Source of the DNA: Cryptomeria japonica
Taxonomy: Eukaryota; Streptophyta; Pinopsida; Cupressales; Cupressaceae
NCBI RefSeq assembly: GCF_030272615.1
Contig: NC_081406.1
Coordinates: 258,653,386 to 258,717,385 of the forward strand
Length of the DNA stretch: 64,000 nt
Direction of reading: 5' to 3'
Positions 20,931 to 31,734 of the stretch are shown here, piece by piece. Every line of letters starts with the position of its first letter. Within the stretch, counting starts at the first letter, position 1. A model generated the notes under the pieces. It saw nothing but the letters and a program-made list of their open reading frames with translations. It made no database searches and was not told where the DNA came from. The position numbers were made by a program, and so were the translations under genes.

Positions 20931-23082
20931 GAAAGAATTAAAAAGGAGAGTAACAAAGCATATCAATAATTTTTTAAAACATGGAAAAACATGTTATAAA
21001 TGTACTTTCCCCTATCATATTGGAAATTTTTTGGGTGATCAATATGTTCTAGTGGATGGATTCAAAGAGTGCACAAACTTCCATGAAAATGAATAATTGT
21101 TTGCAAACTCAATATTCAAATTTGGGTGGATTATTTATTGTTGCTAAATGATGTTATTTTTTATTCTCAATTGTAACATTTATACTTTAGATCTAATATT
21201 GAAGTTGTATTTAACATCCTTCAAGTTGAGGCAAAATTTGAAACAATTCGAATCGTTTCTAGTAGGGTGTATCTCAACAACTTAGAGGTAAAAAAAGGTG
21301 ATTATTCTTAAGTTGTGTAATTTTTGTTGTGAAGGATGATGGTTATAATAGTTTCATTGAGTTGAAAACTTATATTTGTGGTACAATAATAAGTTTCAAA
21401 GTGTTTATGGTACAAATTGTCAAGTGATAGTGCATGTCTACATTTGGGATGGGTGGTTGTGAAAGGAAGGATATTGATGGAAAATGAATGGAGACACATC
21501 ACATACAAACAAATAGTATTAGTAACTTGGTTACATGTTGGTGATTGCTACAATAATATCACTCATTCAAATTAATAGTTCAGAGAGTTTTTAGAAGGAT
21601 GAGAAGGAAGATGGAAAAACTACATTTGATAAATCTTTGTGGAAGGATGTAGATTAGTATAAGTATTAGAAAGAATGCATCAAATATTTATGCATCTGGG
21701 AGCTTAGATTTCATGGTTAGTGTTTCTTGACTATTGACATTGTCACACACAAATTTAATCTTCTAGGTTTGCATTGTGTTCCTAGGAAAAAATTGCTACA
21801 CCACAAAAATATGATCAAGGTTTGGTATGCGTTTTGTGATGAAAAATCATTTTGGAATTATGACCTTGGAGCTATATGTTTATAATTGCTTAGATGAAGC
21901 AATTTTGGGAGGGTGGACTTGTCTTGTCGTCTTTTGCTTAAAAATGAATTTCGGTCAATATTAACCCAATTTATTCTTTCATGGGTTAATAAGACAAGCA
22001 TAGGAGGAGTAATTAATTTAATATTTATTATTTTCCACATATTTGCGATATCAAGAGAGTAATTTATAAATATTAAATTTAGCATTTATGGAGTTCTTAA
22101 TGGGCATTGGAATTTGTGACCTTTGGGAAGTTCATGGTCGATAACTCAATAGTCATTTGGGTGCCCAAGTCTTATGGAATGGTTATAACTATGGTTGTTT
22201 GGGTTATTTGGAGGCATGTTGGTTATTATCCCTTCTCTCATATTTACAAATTTATAGATAGCTTCTTTAGTTGCTAAAAGCCCATTGAAGGAGAAGGCTT
22301 GTGGACAAATACTCATGAGCTTTGGGTGATTAGAGGATGAAAAATAATTGATTTTAGAGGGAATTATCATATAAACATTTCATTTGGGCAAGAGGAGATT
22401 TTGTAAGATTGATTAAAGTTTCTTCTTTTTAGTGTATAGTTGTTATTCATGTGTTCATTTGAGAGTTCTTCAAGCATAAATGTGTAACTCATTGTTAGTT
22501 TTGAGTCTTGTGGAGCTATAACATTATGCTATTTTAAATGTGTTTTTAATGAGATCTACATGTTGGTATTTCTATTTGGAACTCAAACTATTTTGATTTA
22601 TAGCATTTGGAGTTAATCAGGTGAACCATATTTGTCATATTTTGTAAGTTTTATGTAGAATTTTGACGTTGAAAGACAATTAAATTGCTGGTATTGTAGA
22701 TCATATCTCACACTTAAGTGTTTTTTTTTGAATATAAAAAATTTCTTTCCTTTGGTATTCCATGAAGTTTTATTTGGTTTGATGTTCTTTCAGTGAAGAC
22801 TAGCTAGCTAGTTTATTGGGAAAAGTTGGGTATTCTTAATGTATGAAGCTATATTGTGTTGCTTCCATAATAAATCTGTTTTAGACATTTTCATATGCTA
22901 ATTGATATAAAAAATCCATTTCACTAATTTTATATGAAGTTTCTTTGATTCCATTCCATTTATATGTAAGACGAGCTAACTAGTTTTGGTGTTTTTGATG
23001 AAATTAGCATAATATTTGTAAATATAATTATCGGATATTAAATTGCTCATTGATCATTGGTTGAGGACATTAAAGGTTTAAT
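20931..23082. other. Intergenic, AT-rich; no gene seen
   Basis: Two kilobases with only short ORFs. No LTR ends, splice-site pattern or recognisable protein segment. Confidence 0.4.
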
Positions 23083-23440
23083 ATGATTGGATTTAGAATT
23101 CTAGATGTAGTTTTGGGACATTTTGGACTTTGGAGTATGAATTACAACATACATAACTTTAGAGTTTGGATGCTAAATTGCACCTTGTTAGAATTTAAAT
23201 TTCAAATGAAACTTTGCATCATATTGGACTTTGAAGTTCGAATTACATCGTATTTTTGTTTAGATTTCAAATTTTAGGTCTAGATTACATTTTGTTGGAC
23301 TTTGGAGTGCAAATGTAAGTTTGCCATATTTTTGACTTCAAAGTTCAAACAAAATTCTATCAAATTTTGGAGTCTAGATACAATTTCATATCATTTTGAA
23401 CTTAAAAGTTCAGATGTAATTTTGCATCATGCAAATGGCC
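23083..23440 (+). repeat. Degenerate tandem repeat, unit about 45-60 bp
   Basis: The phrase TTGGACTTTGGAGT...GAATTACA...TTTTGCATCATATT recurs with heavy variation at about 23120, 23155, 23220, 23300, 23350 and 23400. It looks like an old satellite-like array. Confidence 0.5.
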
Positions 23441-23943
23441 AACCAAATTTTGACCATGAGAACAAGTGTTGCCAACTAAAGGGGAAGGATTTTGTTCATT
23501 TGGTGTGTTGTACAAAAGTATCTTGGGATAGGTACTTGAGAATATATAGATCTTCATTGGCCAAACAACAAGTCCCATGTATTAAAATTCTATATAAACT
23601 CAATGTAAAATTTCTCATATTCGCATGGGTCTACACATACTAAGGAAATGATAAGGCAGGAAAGGGGAACAACCAATCATAAAATTAAATGTCTCATCCT
23701 CTTGTTGCAACATATGTTCATAAAAAAGTAGATAGTTCACAATTATGTTAATTATATGTTTATTCTCACAAGATATTTAAATCATGTTTACCACGTTTCT
23801 TGAATTTAACCAAACATGAGAATTTAATTACAAATGCTATACACATTCAAATCCAAGGTCAACCAATCATAAAATAAATGATGAATTTTAGACCACATGT
23901 GGGGTGGATCACAATCCAATTGTTAATTGTTCTTGTAGATTTG
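23441..23943. other. Intergenic; no feature seen
   Basis: AT-rich DNA up to the start of the next LTR piece. A 113-codon ORF (23302-23643) overlaps the degenerate repeat and has no family resemblance. Confidence 0.35.
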
Positions 23944-24478
23944 TGTAGACACATAAATATGTCCACTTAATTAAATAAATAGTTAGTATTTATTTGATTA
24001 TTTAACCATCAATCAATAATTAATTAATCCACCCTAGCCCTCTTCTTTTATTAATTAAATAAATTATGATTTAATTCACTTAACCAAATTCAGATAATTA
24101 ATTAAATAAATATAACATATTTATTTAATTAATCCCTCCCTACACTTTTAAATAAATAAACATTTATTTAAATCCCCTTTACCCTTCACCCACTTGCATT
24201 TTCCTAAAAAGGCAAGTTGCACACACATTTAAATCATCCACTTGCATTCTCCTACAAATGCAAGTTGCACCACTATTTTAAATAAATGTATTATTTATTT
24301 AAAATCCTATTTATCCTTACCCACTTGAAGCCTTTAATGGTTTCCCTCAAAGTCTTCAAGTCTTTAATGATTTCCTTCTAGAATCCTCTTAAGCCTATTT
24401 ATTTAATTAAATCCCCCTTTCACATTTAACTAAATCCCTCTCACATTTAAGTAAATGAATATTTATTATGCCAAAAGC
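23944..24478 (+). repeat. Partial LTR of the TGTAGACA gypsy family
   Basis: Begins TGTAGACACATAAATATG, matching the start of the solo LTR at 32261-33483 (there on the minus strand, TGTAGACATATAAATC). Runs of TTAATTAAATAAAT alternate with C-rich pieces and CACTTGCATTTTCC/GCAAGTTGCA motifs. It stops matching near 24478, so only the 5' part is present. Confidence 0.6.
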
Positions 24479-25165
24479 GTCTCCTTATATGAAATGTACC
24501 AAGCTCATCTTGTCTATCAACAATGGACATGCTCAATGAAGGCCTGAAAGACGATCAGGATGATCATCACTGTTCATGCGAATTATGTTAACGCAGGCAG
24601 GTAGATAGGTAGTGCTACTGCTACTTTACGAAGATTGCTACTTTTTGAGTTGAATGTATTGTCACATCCCTGACAATGATGACAAGACGTGCGAAAATAA
24701 AAAAATTGTTATCAAGTGCAACTTTAGTCATCCGCTTCTGCTCTCGATGATTGTCTTGCTTGCCATTTCACCTCCACCATAATGTGGGAAGTACGAATGA
24801 AATTTTTGCACTGAGCAACTTGCATGTACTTGGTCACGTCTTGTCAGAAACCTTCAATATTAATAGATTACTATGACAGCTGTACAACGTTTGTCGCAAT
24901 TTGTTCTCCGACAAGCTGTGGGTACTTATCATTTTTCCCATTTGAAATTTCGTTAAGTTGTCAGATATTTTTAGCAGATTGTTGGCGTGCTACTTAGCCC
25001 CACGCACTCCAGTTAAATATAGCCACATTCCATAAAAGAAAGTAGAAACATGAGGGGACTTAAAAGAGTTAAGTAAATAGTGGTACCAACTAAACAATAT
25101 TAGGAATAGAGCTGTGGCCAAAAGTGTGTCTAAATTGGCAGTGCTTTAGGAACTTGGAGCGCACG
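24479..25165. other. Sequence upstream of the kinase fragment, unassigned
   Basis: Less AT-rich than the LTR pieces around it and without an ORF of note. Its position directly before the kinase exon suggests it may have come along as 5' flank or leader of that gene. Confidence 0.35.
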
Positions 25166-25450
25166 ATGATGGTTTTTTCGCCCCCTCCTCTCGCCAAACA
25201 CATCAAGTCCTTGCTTGTTAAGCAGCAAGGGGCACCAAAGTAGCCAAAGGATGGTCCTATACCAGAGGACGGGGCAGAGAGTGAGCGGCTGCTGGATAAG
25301 AGTTTTGGTTACAGTAATAATTTTACTTCTAAGTATGAATTGGGCCATGAGGTCGACCGTGACCATTTTGGCCACACCTGCTACACTAAGGCTCAGAAAG
25401 GCAAGCTTAGAGGGTAGCCTATTCCTATCAAAGTAATCCTCAAAGCCAAG
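25166..25450 (+). pseudogene. CDPK-related kinase (CRK) first-exon fragment, broken
   Basis: The frame from 25166 (95 codons) reads PPPLAKHIKSLLVKQQGA, then [52 protein letters not shown] and PIPIKVILKAK. This follows the conserved N-terminal region and first kinase strands of plant CDPK-related kinases (PSPAKHI..., LDKxFGYSKNFxxKYELG, GRGHFGxTC, VAVKVIxKAK). Two in-frame TAGs are present, the Gly-rich loop reads DRDHFG instead of GRGHFG, and the VAVK lysine region is altered. A GT follows at 25451, where a first intron would be plausible. No second kinase exon is visible downstream, so this is a duplicated or captured gene fragment. Confidence 0.75.
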
Positions 25451-25453
25451 GTG

Positions 25454-25531
25454 ATTTTTTTTTGTTTGCCTCTTTATTCAATTGTGTCTAAATTTTTTTT
25501 TTGTTTGCCTCTTTATTCAATTGTGTCTAAA
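25454..25531 (+). repeat. 39-bp tandem duplication
   Basis: A T-run followed by GTTTGCCTCTTTATTCAATT occurs twice, 39 bp apart, directly after the kinase fragment. Confidence 0.85.
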
Positions 25532-26020
25532 ACTATGAATTGTGGCTCTGATCATTTTTTTCATAACATAGGGGTTCAATTTGGGCACATCGTTCGTTTG
25601 ACTTGACATTGTTGCCATTTACTTATTTTAAAGTGAGACATAATTGGATCATTCATATGCGGGATTTTCTTTCATTTTTGCTAATGTTTGCCCGATCCTT
25701 TACGATGAAATGTTGTGCAGGTTTACAAAATTCTACTGAATGTCCTGAATGAGCCTGCATGTTGACTTTGAAAACAACTTTATATTTTTCCTACAAATCA
25801 CTTTATTGGTTATTCATGTCCGCTTTATTTCATCTTGACAATATGCTTTTGGGTCATCATTTTAGTGGAATGGCATGCTCGCTCTTCACTTAGTTATAAG
25901 GAAATCATCAACAGACTATAAAATCATTGATGAACTATGATTTATTAGATCATCGGGGAGGCAATATTGCATATTTTGGCGAATTTGACAACCTCAACTA
26001 AATTAGCATCAAGAGTCATT
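25532..26020. other. Intergenic; no feature seen
   Basis: AT-rich, T-rich on the plus strand. It could be intron sequence of the truncated kinase gene, but no second exon is seen. Confidence 0.3.
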
Positions 26021-26070
26021 TTCTCTCTCTCTCTATCTCTCTCTCACACACACACACACACAGACACACA
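26021..26070 (+). repeat. (CT)n(CA)n compound microsatellite
   Basis: TTCTCTCTCT... passes into CACACACACA..., about 50 bp with two interruptions. Confidence 0.9.
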
Positions 26071-26284
26071 TAGTTATAAACATTTATGATAAAATACAAG
26101 GGATATTAGGCAAGTCTCGTGGCATGGGAAGAATAACAAAGAAGGGTAGATCCATGAACTTATTCTTTGTGTGATCCACCTTGACTTATATAACCAACAT
26201 GATTCACATAATCTTGCATCTCTTTTGGAGTAGGATGAGCCATTGATTTAGCAAGTTAACTTGTTCCACTTCATAGAGGAAACA

Positions 26285-26570
26285 TGTCTATATTTTTCCC
26301 TCTTCCTCTTCCAATACCTCTATATCTACATCTCTTTGCATATCTATCTCTATATCTCAATATTCACTCTTCCATCTCTCTCCATCTCTATAACATTACC
26401 TCTAAATTTCTCCCTACCCCTACAATCCTCCTATCTATCCCTCTCTACACATCACTTCCCATGTCTCCCTATCTATATATTTCTTGATCCTATCTCTATC
26501 TCCTTACCCCTATCTCTCATTATTCCCTCACAATATTTCCTTCTTTCTCTCCCTTTCTCACTATTGCAAA
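26285..26570 (+). repeat. Pyrimidine-rich low-complexity tract
   Basis: About 285 bp almost free of G on the plus strand, built from CTCTATCTC, CCCTAC and TTCCCTC motifs. Open frames across it (for example 26261-26575) come from the composition and are not genes. Confidence 0.8.
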
Positions 26571-26599
26571 CATAATTCTATCCTATTAGTAATGGACCT

Positions 26600-27459
26600 T
26601 GATTTTCTTCTTAATTAAAAGGTTTTATTTTATTTAAATATCTATCCAAATGCAAGTTGCACACATTTAAATAAATTTATATTTATTTAAAAATCCTAAA
26701 AATCCCTCCCATTTGCATTCTCCTCCAAAATCCACTTGTACACTAACCCTTTTTCTAGAATATTCTAATCCATTCTAATTAGCCTAATTCCCTCCTAAAC
26801 ATTTGCACATTCCTTAAGAAGGGGTCATTTATAAAAAATATGCAAAGTCTTCATAAAGCATTAAAGGCTTTATTTCTTCAACAAGATAACCTCCAAAGTC
26901 TTCCAAAAGGCTCTTGCATAATCATTAATGATTAACTCAACCTTGACCCATGGTTAGAGACTTTCTCTCTAACTTAACCCTCCTTTTAAATCATGGGTCT
27001 CTTCAAGCATTCATTTCTTTGACCATGGTTATCCCTATAACCCTTGCACAAGAGTTTACCCATTGGATAATAACCTTACCCTTGGATAATAGTTTTATCC
27101 AATAAACCAACCCACATGAGGTTACCCTCATGTATTCTCAAGCATTAAATGCTCCTTCCCTCTCCTCTCAAGCCATCCCGTGCTAGCACTTGTCATCATG
27201 GGATTGGGTTGAAAATGATCACGTGGATCATGAATCATGCAATCTTGGCCTTCACAAACTAGATCAATCTTGACCATCCAATCTTGTATTTTGCCTATAA
27301 ATAAAACACTTCTCCTCAAACAAAGGAGGAAGAATTAAATCATTGTTATTATACTAAAATATTGCATAGATACTTAGATTTTTCTCATAGCATCACTCTT
27401 TGCATTTACATAGCATATGTTTTCATTTTCAACCATCTTGAATCTCCATTCAACATCCA
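26600..27459 (+). repeat. LTR, 5'-truncated, of the TGTAGACA gypsy family
   Basis: Follows the solo LTR at 32261-33483 (read on its minus strand) through AAGTTGCA, GCATTAAAGGCTTTAT, GACTTTCTCTCTAACTTAAC, CAAGCATTAAATGCT and CTTGACCATCCA to a CATTCAACATCCA end. The corresponding TGTAGACA start is missing. A TATAAATAAA near 27296 is a likely TATA box. Confidence 0.65.
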
Positions 27460-27963
27460 TGGCTAATGCTAAAAGCTAAGAGATACACTCATTTGGAACT
27501 TGGAGAGGAGGGAAACAAGGGAGAAACAACAAAGGTATCGTGGAAGCATCTTAGGGAGACTCTTCTCCTTTCTTGTTTATTTTGTTAAGCTTCTTTCATG
27601 CTTTTTGAATCTTCTTTGATATGTTTTTGAAATAGTTTTAGTTCTTTGTTTTGGTTTTATGGTTGAAACTAACATTCTAACATTGAACTTTGTTTTAGGC
27701 TCTTATCCACATTTCCATGACATCAATACCAATACTAATGGCATCTACAAGCCATTTTCTCACACCTACACCCACTCCATCATCTTTAGAGATTCAGGAG
27801 CTTAAGGATTCTCTTGAGGCCTCAATGCAAAAAATGATTCAGCAAATGAAAGGGTTCAAAAATGAATTATTTTTAGTCAAAAAGGAGTTGCCACAGGCCA
27901 ACATACCCTACCAACCTGTTAATCTTCTTTTGAGGTTGTTCATGGGGTGACATTTTGGTTAGG
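27460..27963 (+). pseudogene. Gypsy leader and gag N-terminus, cut off by the large element
   Basis: Directly follows the LTR end. An ORF at 27717-27950 reads MTSIPILMASTSHFLTPTPT, then a helical QELKDSLEASMQKMIQQMK segment, resembling a gypsy gag start. It is interrupted at about 27950-27963, where the LTR of the large gypsy element begins. Confidence 0.5.
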
Positions 27964-30900
27964 TGTTCGCTATTCCCCTTTCTTTTTTTGGCCAGCTCTT
28001 CCGTTTGTGCGTGCATGCCACGTGGTGTCACGACACTGCTCTAAGAAGCTCACCTTTCTTGCCTTGCGTTGAGAAAGCGCAGAGCTATCATGTGGCATAG
28101 GATTTTCCTTTGGTGTAAGTGTTTTTGACCCCACCATTCTCCGTGTTCTAGTGTTGACACTTGGTGTCTCCGTGCTTCATGTCTTGGTCCCCATTTTGCG
28201 CTTGACTTTGAGGTTCCTCCGAGTTTCCACATGTCCCTTCGATGATTCATGAACTAGAATATTGTTGGTGTCGTGATTTTATTGTTTTGGCTGGTGCAGA
28301 GATCGCCATGATGCAGTTTGCATAATGACATCAAAAGACTATTTTCGCCTTTTTGATTGCATGCATCTCTATGGACGCCACACAAGGATTTTCCTGACAG
28401 GGAGCAGTTGCTAGGATTTTTCTTGTGCTTTCCTGCTGTTGGTTAAGGGCTGAGGGCTATTTATTGGCCTTCCTTCTATTGTTTTAGTGGTTCAAACTTT
28501 TAAGAAAAGATATTTAGACTTTGGCTCTGTAAATCAAGCCTTTATGTTGATTATGTTTTGTGGATGATAAAGATATTAGACTGTGCCTATGCCCTTTTGT
28601 TGGCATTGTGTTTTTACTGATGTCAACTGATATAGAAGGACAACTGGTATGAGAGTATTGTTGACATGTAGTCATTGATGTCAACTAGTGTTGCAGGTCA
28701 CCAGTAAGGAAGAGAATGTCATTCAGAGGAATGACCATTGGAGTCACCAGTACACAAGTTAGTGTTTGACTTGTGTGGATGAAATGGACAGGTTACTAGT
28801 ACAATCTATCATTGGTAAGGAAAGGGTGTCAACTGGTAAGAGTTGTGTTGATAGTGAGTAGTGGCCAACCGAAAAGCATATGACCAATGTACAAGCATGA
28901 TGAACAAGATGTTGACGGTTGTTTGTGATGAAGAGGTGAAATGTTATCTAAATCACATCAACACTAGAGGAAAAGGATGTACACGTCACCGGTATGCTGC
29001 ATGGATGTAGAACAACAAGACTCCCACTGGATAAAGATGCAGTCACCATGTGAAGAGATGATTGACAATGAATGTGACCACACCGGATCACATGTGCTTG
29101 TTTGAAGACATGCTGCACAAAGAAGGAAGCCACATGAGTGCATTGCAGGATGCAAATGAAGAGGATTCACTACCACTGGTAATTGGAGCTTATCTCCTAT
29201 TATGAAAAGTGTGCATCATAGTTCTGTGAGATAAGACAAACGAGTTAAAGACAGGTGTTTGAAGGCTCACACCGGATCTACCTACGAATCACAAAGATGC
29301 CTCAAGTACATAAAATTAGGGATATGCACTAGACCGATAGAGAAGGTATGTTGAGTTGTCAGAACAAATGAAGAGTGATGGGTTTGTCACTTTGAAAAAC
29401 CAATTGAGATATAGTATGGGCTGATGAAGAAGAAGGAAAGGCTAAGCAGCTGCAGAGAGAGGACAATGGCCGGATTGAAGATGGAGTCAGTTGAAGGTTG
29501 ATGACATGGTGTCATCAAGAGTGTTTACCAATATGTATGTCCACTGGTAATATGGACAAGGTGAAGATAAATAAGACTCCCAGCAGATGAATATGTGCAT
29601 AAGGTAGGTTAACACGAGTGTTGACCAGTTGAGTGTTCCACCAGAAGAGAAGTAGAGTGTAAGGTTGAAAGCATATCGGTTAAGGGTTTAATCAACAAGG
29701 ATAGTAACCCGGTAGAGGAACCCAGTAATGGAGTTGGTCAGTGATCCCATCCATATCAACGCAGATGTTCAAGCAAAGGTGGATGCCAACATAGTTTCCA
29801 CATGGAGGAGATGTGGCATGCATGCACATGTCGATGAATGTGTTGACGATGAGGTAGATGGTGTCAGGTCGACATTTATATTGATAGCGTGTTTCACGGG
29901 TTGAGGTGCAGAAGAGTGCGGCTCAAGACTGATCAGATGATAGAGATCTGATTGGATGTCTTCATGATCAAGGCTGAGTGTACAGGTGCTGATTAGAGGA
30001 GGTGAAGCTATCTACTTGATCGCTTCATAGATCTCTGACAAGTGCAGACTGAGGAAGGAGCCGTGTTTTCTAAACTCAGCAAATGTCTTTTTTAAGCCAC
30101 ATGATTGGTGGAGTTAATTGATCCAGTGCAAGAGGTCGATCTCTAGAAGAAGATATGATTGGATTTTGTTTGCCTTGAGGTAGATGAGGAAACCCTAACC
30201 ACCCAAAATTTGAATTGTCTTTTGGCGGGAAAACTAGGTTATACATATGCAAGCCAAAATCATTGAAGGCGGCTGCTGGATGAGAGAGTATTACTGCCGA
30301 AGGAGTGAAATTAGTCAATTTCTCATGAAGAAGAAGAAGAAGAAGAGATTGAGTGTGAGGAAGAACATGGTTGAAGTGTTCAATAGACATCAGTGAAGCA
30401 ACAGGTAGTCATCCATTGAGTCTGATAGAGGAGTGAACCGACAGAGTTCAGACTGGTAGAGAAGAAGTGCAGAAGACTGCAGAGAAGGAAGGCATAGAAC
30501 CAGCATAGTGTAGTACCGATGGAGAGAAGTGGTGTAACAGAGAGAGAAGAGAACCGGTAAAGTGTAGAACCGATAGAGTGCAGAACCGACAAAGAAGGAG
30601 AAGAGGCTGAACCGACAAGAGTGCAATATAGAGTAAGGTTGCAGCAGTGTGTGGGTTAGCAAATAATCGACAGTGAACTGGATAGAAAATCCTTTTGTAA
30701 CAAGGCTATTCTTTTGTATCTAAATATTCTTTTTGTAGACCATTGAGTTGGAGGTTGTTGTAGGGGTTGTAGCTCCTTGGGTTGGTGCCCTAAATATGGG
30801 GTTGGTGCTCCTTGGGTTGGCACCCTAAACATTGTAATCAAAGATTCATTGTGAGGCTAGATTGGAACAGTAGGATCCAACAACATTTCTCACCAAGGTT

Positions 30901-31534
30901 TTTCCCATCTTGGGTTTTCCTCATATATGTTGGTGTTATGAGATATCCCCTTTATGTGTGAGTGAATTTGTATTAGTCTCCCATCTAACTGGTAAGTTTG
31001 CATTCAGTTAGATCTGTTAACCAATATACTCACATAGGAGAGTTAAAGGGAAAAGTTTGAGAACCACTAATTCACCCCCCTCTCAATGGTGCATTGTGTC
31101 TAATACCTTTATGGTTATTTTGTTTGAAGCTTAATAGATTAACTTATGTGCTATTTTCTGATTCAGTAACTTCTATGATATATGCTGTGAGACTCCATAG
31201 ATTAAACTATGTTGTTAAACTTGTTATCTACTAGATGAATGGTGTACATCATATTTGAATATCTTCTCAAATTGTATTGGGCATGTAGATTGTTGAATGG
31301 GCCTTAAAACTGCAATTACTTGGGTTTTCTGTGCTGCAAATGCTCTAAAAAATATTATGGTGCATTGCCTAATTAGTGTAGCCTTTAAGTTTTCTTTCTC
31401 CATTTTCTCACCCCATTGTGTGAAGAGTTGACTTCTCAAACCCGGAGGTTATTCAGTGAACTTTGCACAAAGGTCCCCAATCACTGAATTTCCCATAAGG
31501 TTGTTAGCGTTTAATGCAAAAGTAGTAGTCAATA
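27964..31534 (+). repeat. 5' LTR of the giant gypsy element, interrupted (about 1.06 kb net)
   Basis: Two parts, 27964-28597 and 31106-31534, together match the 3' LTR 61836-62876 from ATTCCCCTTTCT to GCGTTTAATGCAAAA and GTAGTCAA. The interrupting 28598-31105 segment has its own 5-bp duplication (CCTTT). The first base is inferred by aligning TG ends of both copies. Confidence 0.8.
28598..31105 (+). repeat. Solo copia-type LTR (2508 bp) inside the gypsy 5' LTR
   Basis: Begins TGTTGGCATTGTG, ends GTGTCTAATA (CA changed to TA), and is flanked by the direct repeat CCTTT (28593-28597 and 31106-31110). It carries the TTTTTCCCATCTTGGG segment and the TTCACCCCCCTCTCA motif of copia LTRs. No PBS, purine tract or ORF is inside, so it is a solo LTR left by LTR-LTR recombination. 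Confidence 0.78.
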
Positions 31535-31734
31535 GTTCTTTTTCTGGCACGCCTGAAGGGACCTGAACTTGTGCTTAAAGCCTAAGCAGGTTTATGAACC
31601 ACAAAACTATTACTAGGAGTTAAACAAATTGAAATCCCAGTTTGTTTCTACCACCCTTGGTAAACGTCCATTCGTTCGTAGTTGCTTCTTCTCAAAACCC
31701 ACTTGTTATCCTTGCGGTATCTGTTCCCACAGTA

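Noticed and set aside
26261-26575. 104-codon ORF rich in Ser, Leu, Ile and Pro
   Set aside because: Comes from the G-poor pyrimidine tract; no family resemblance.
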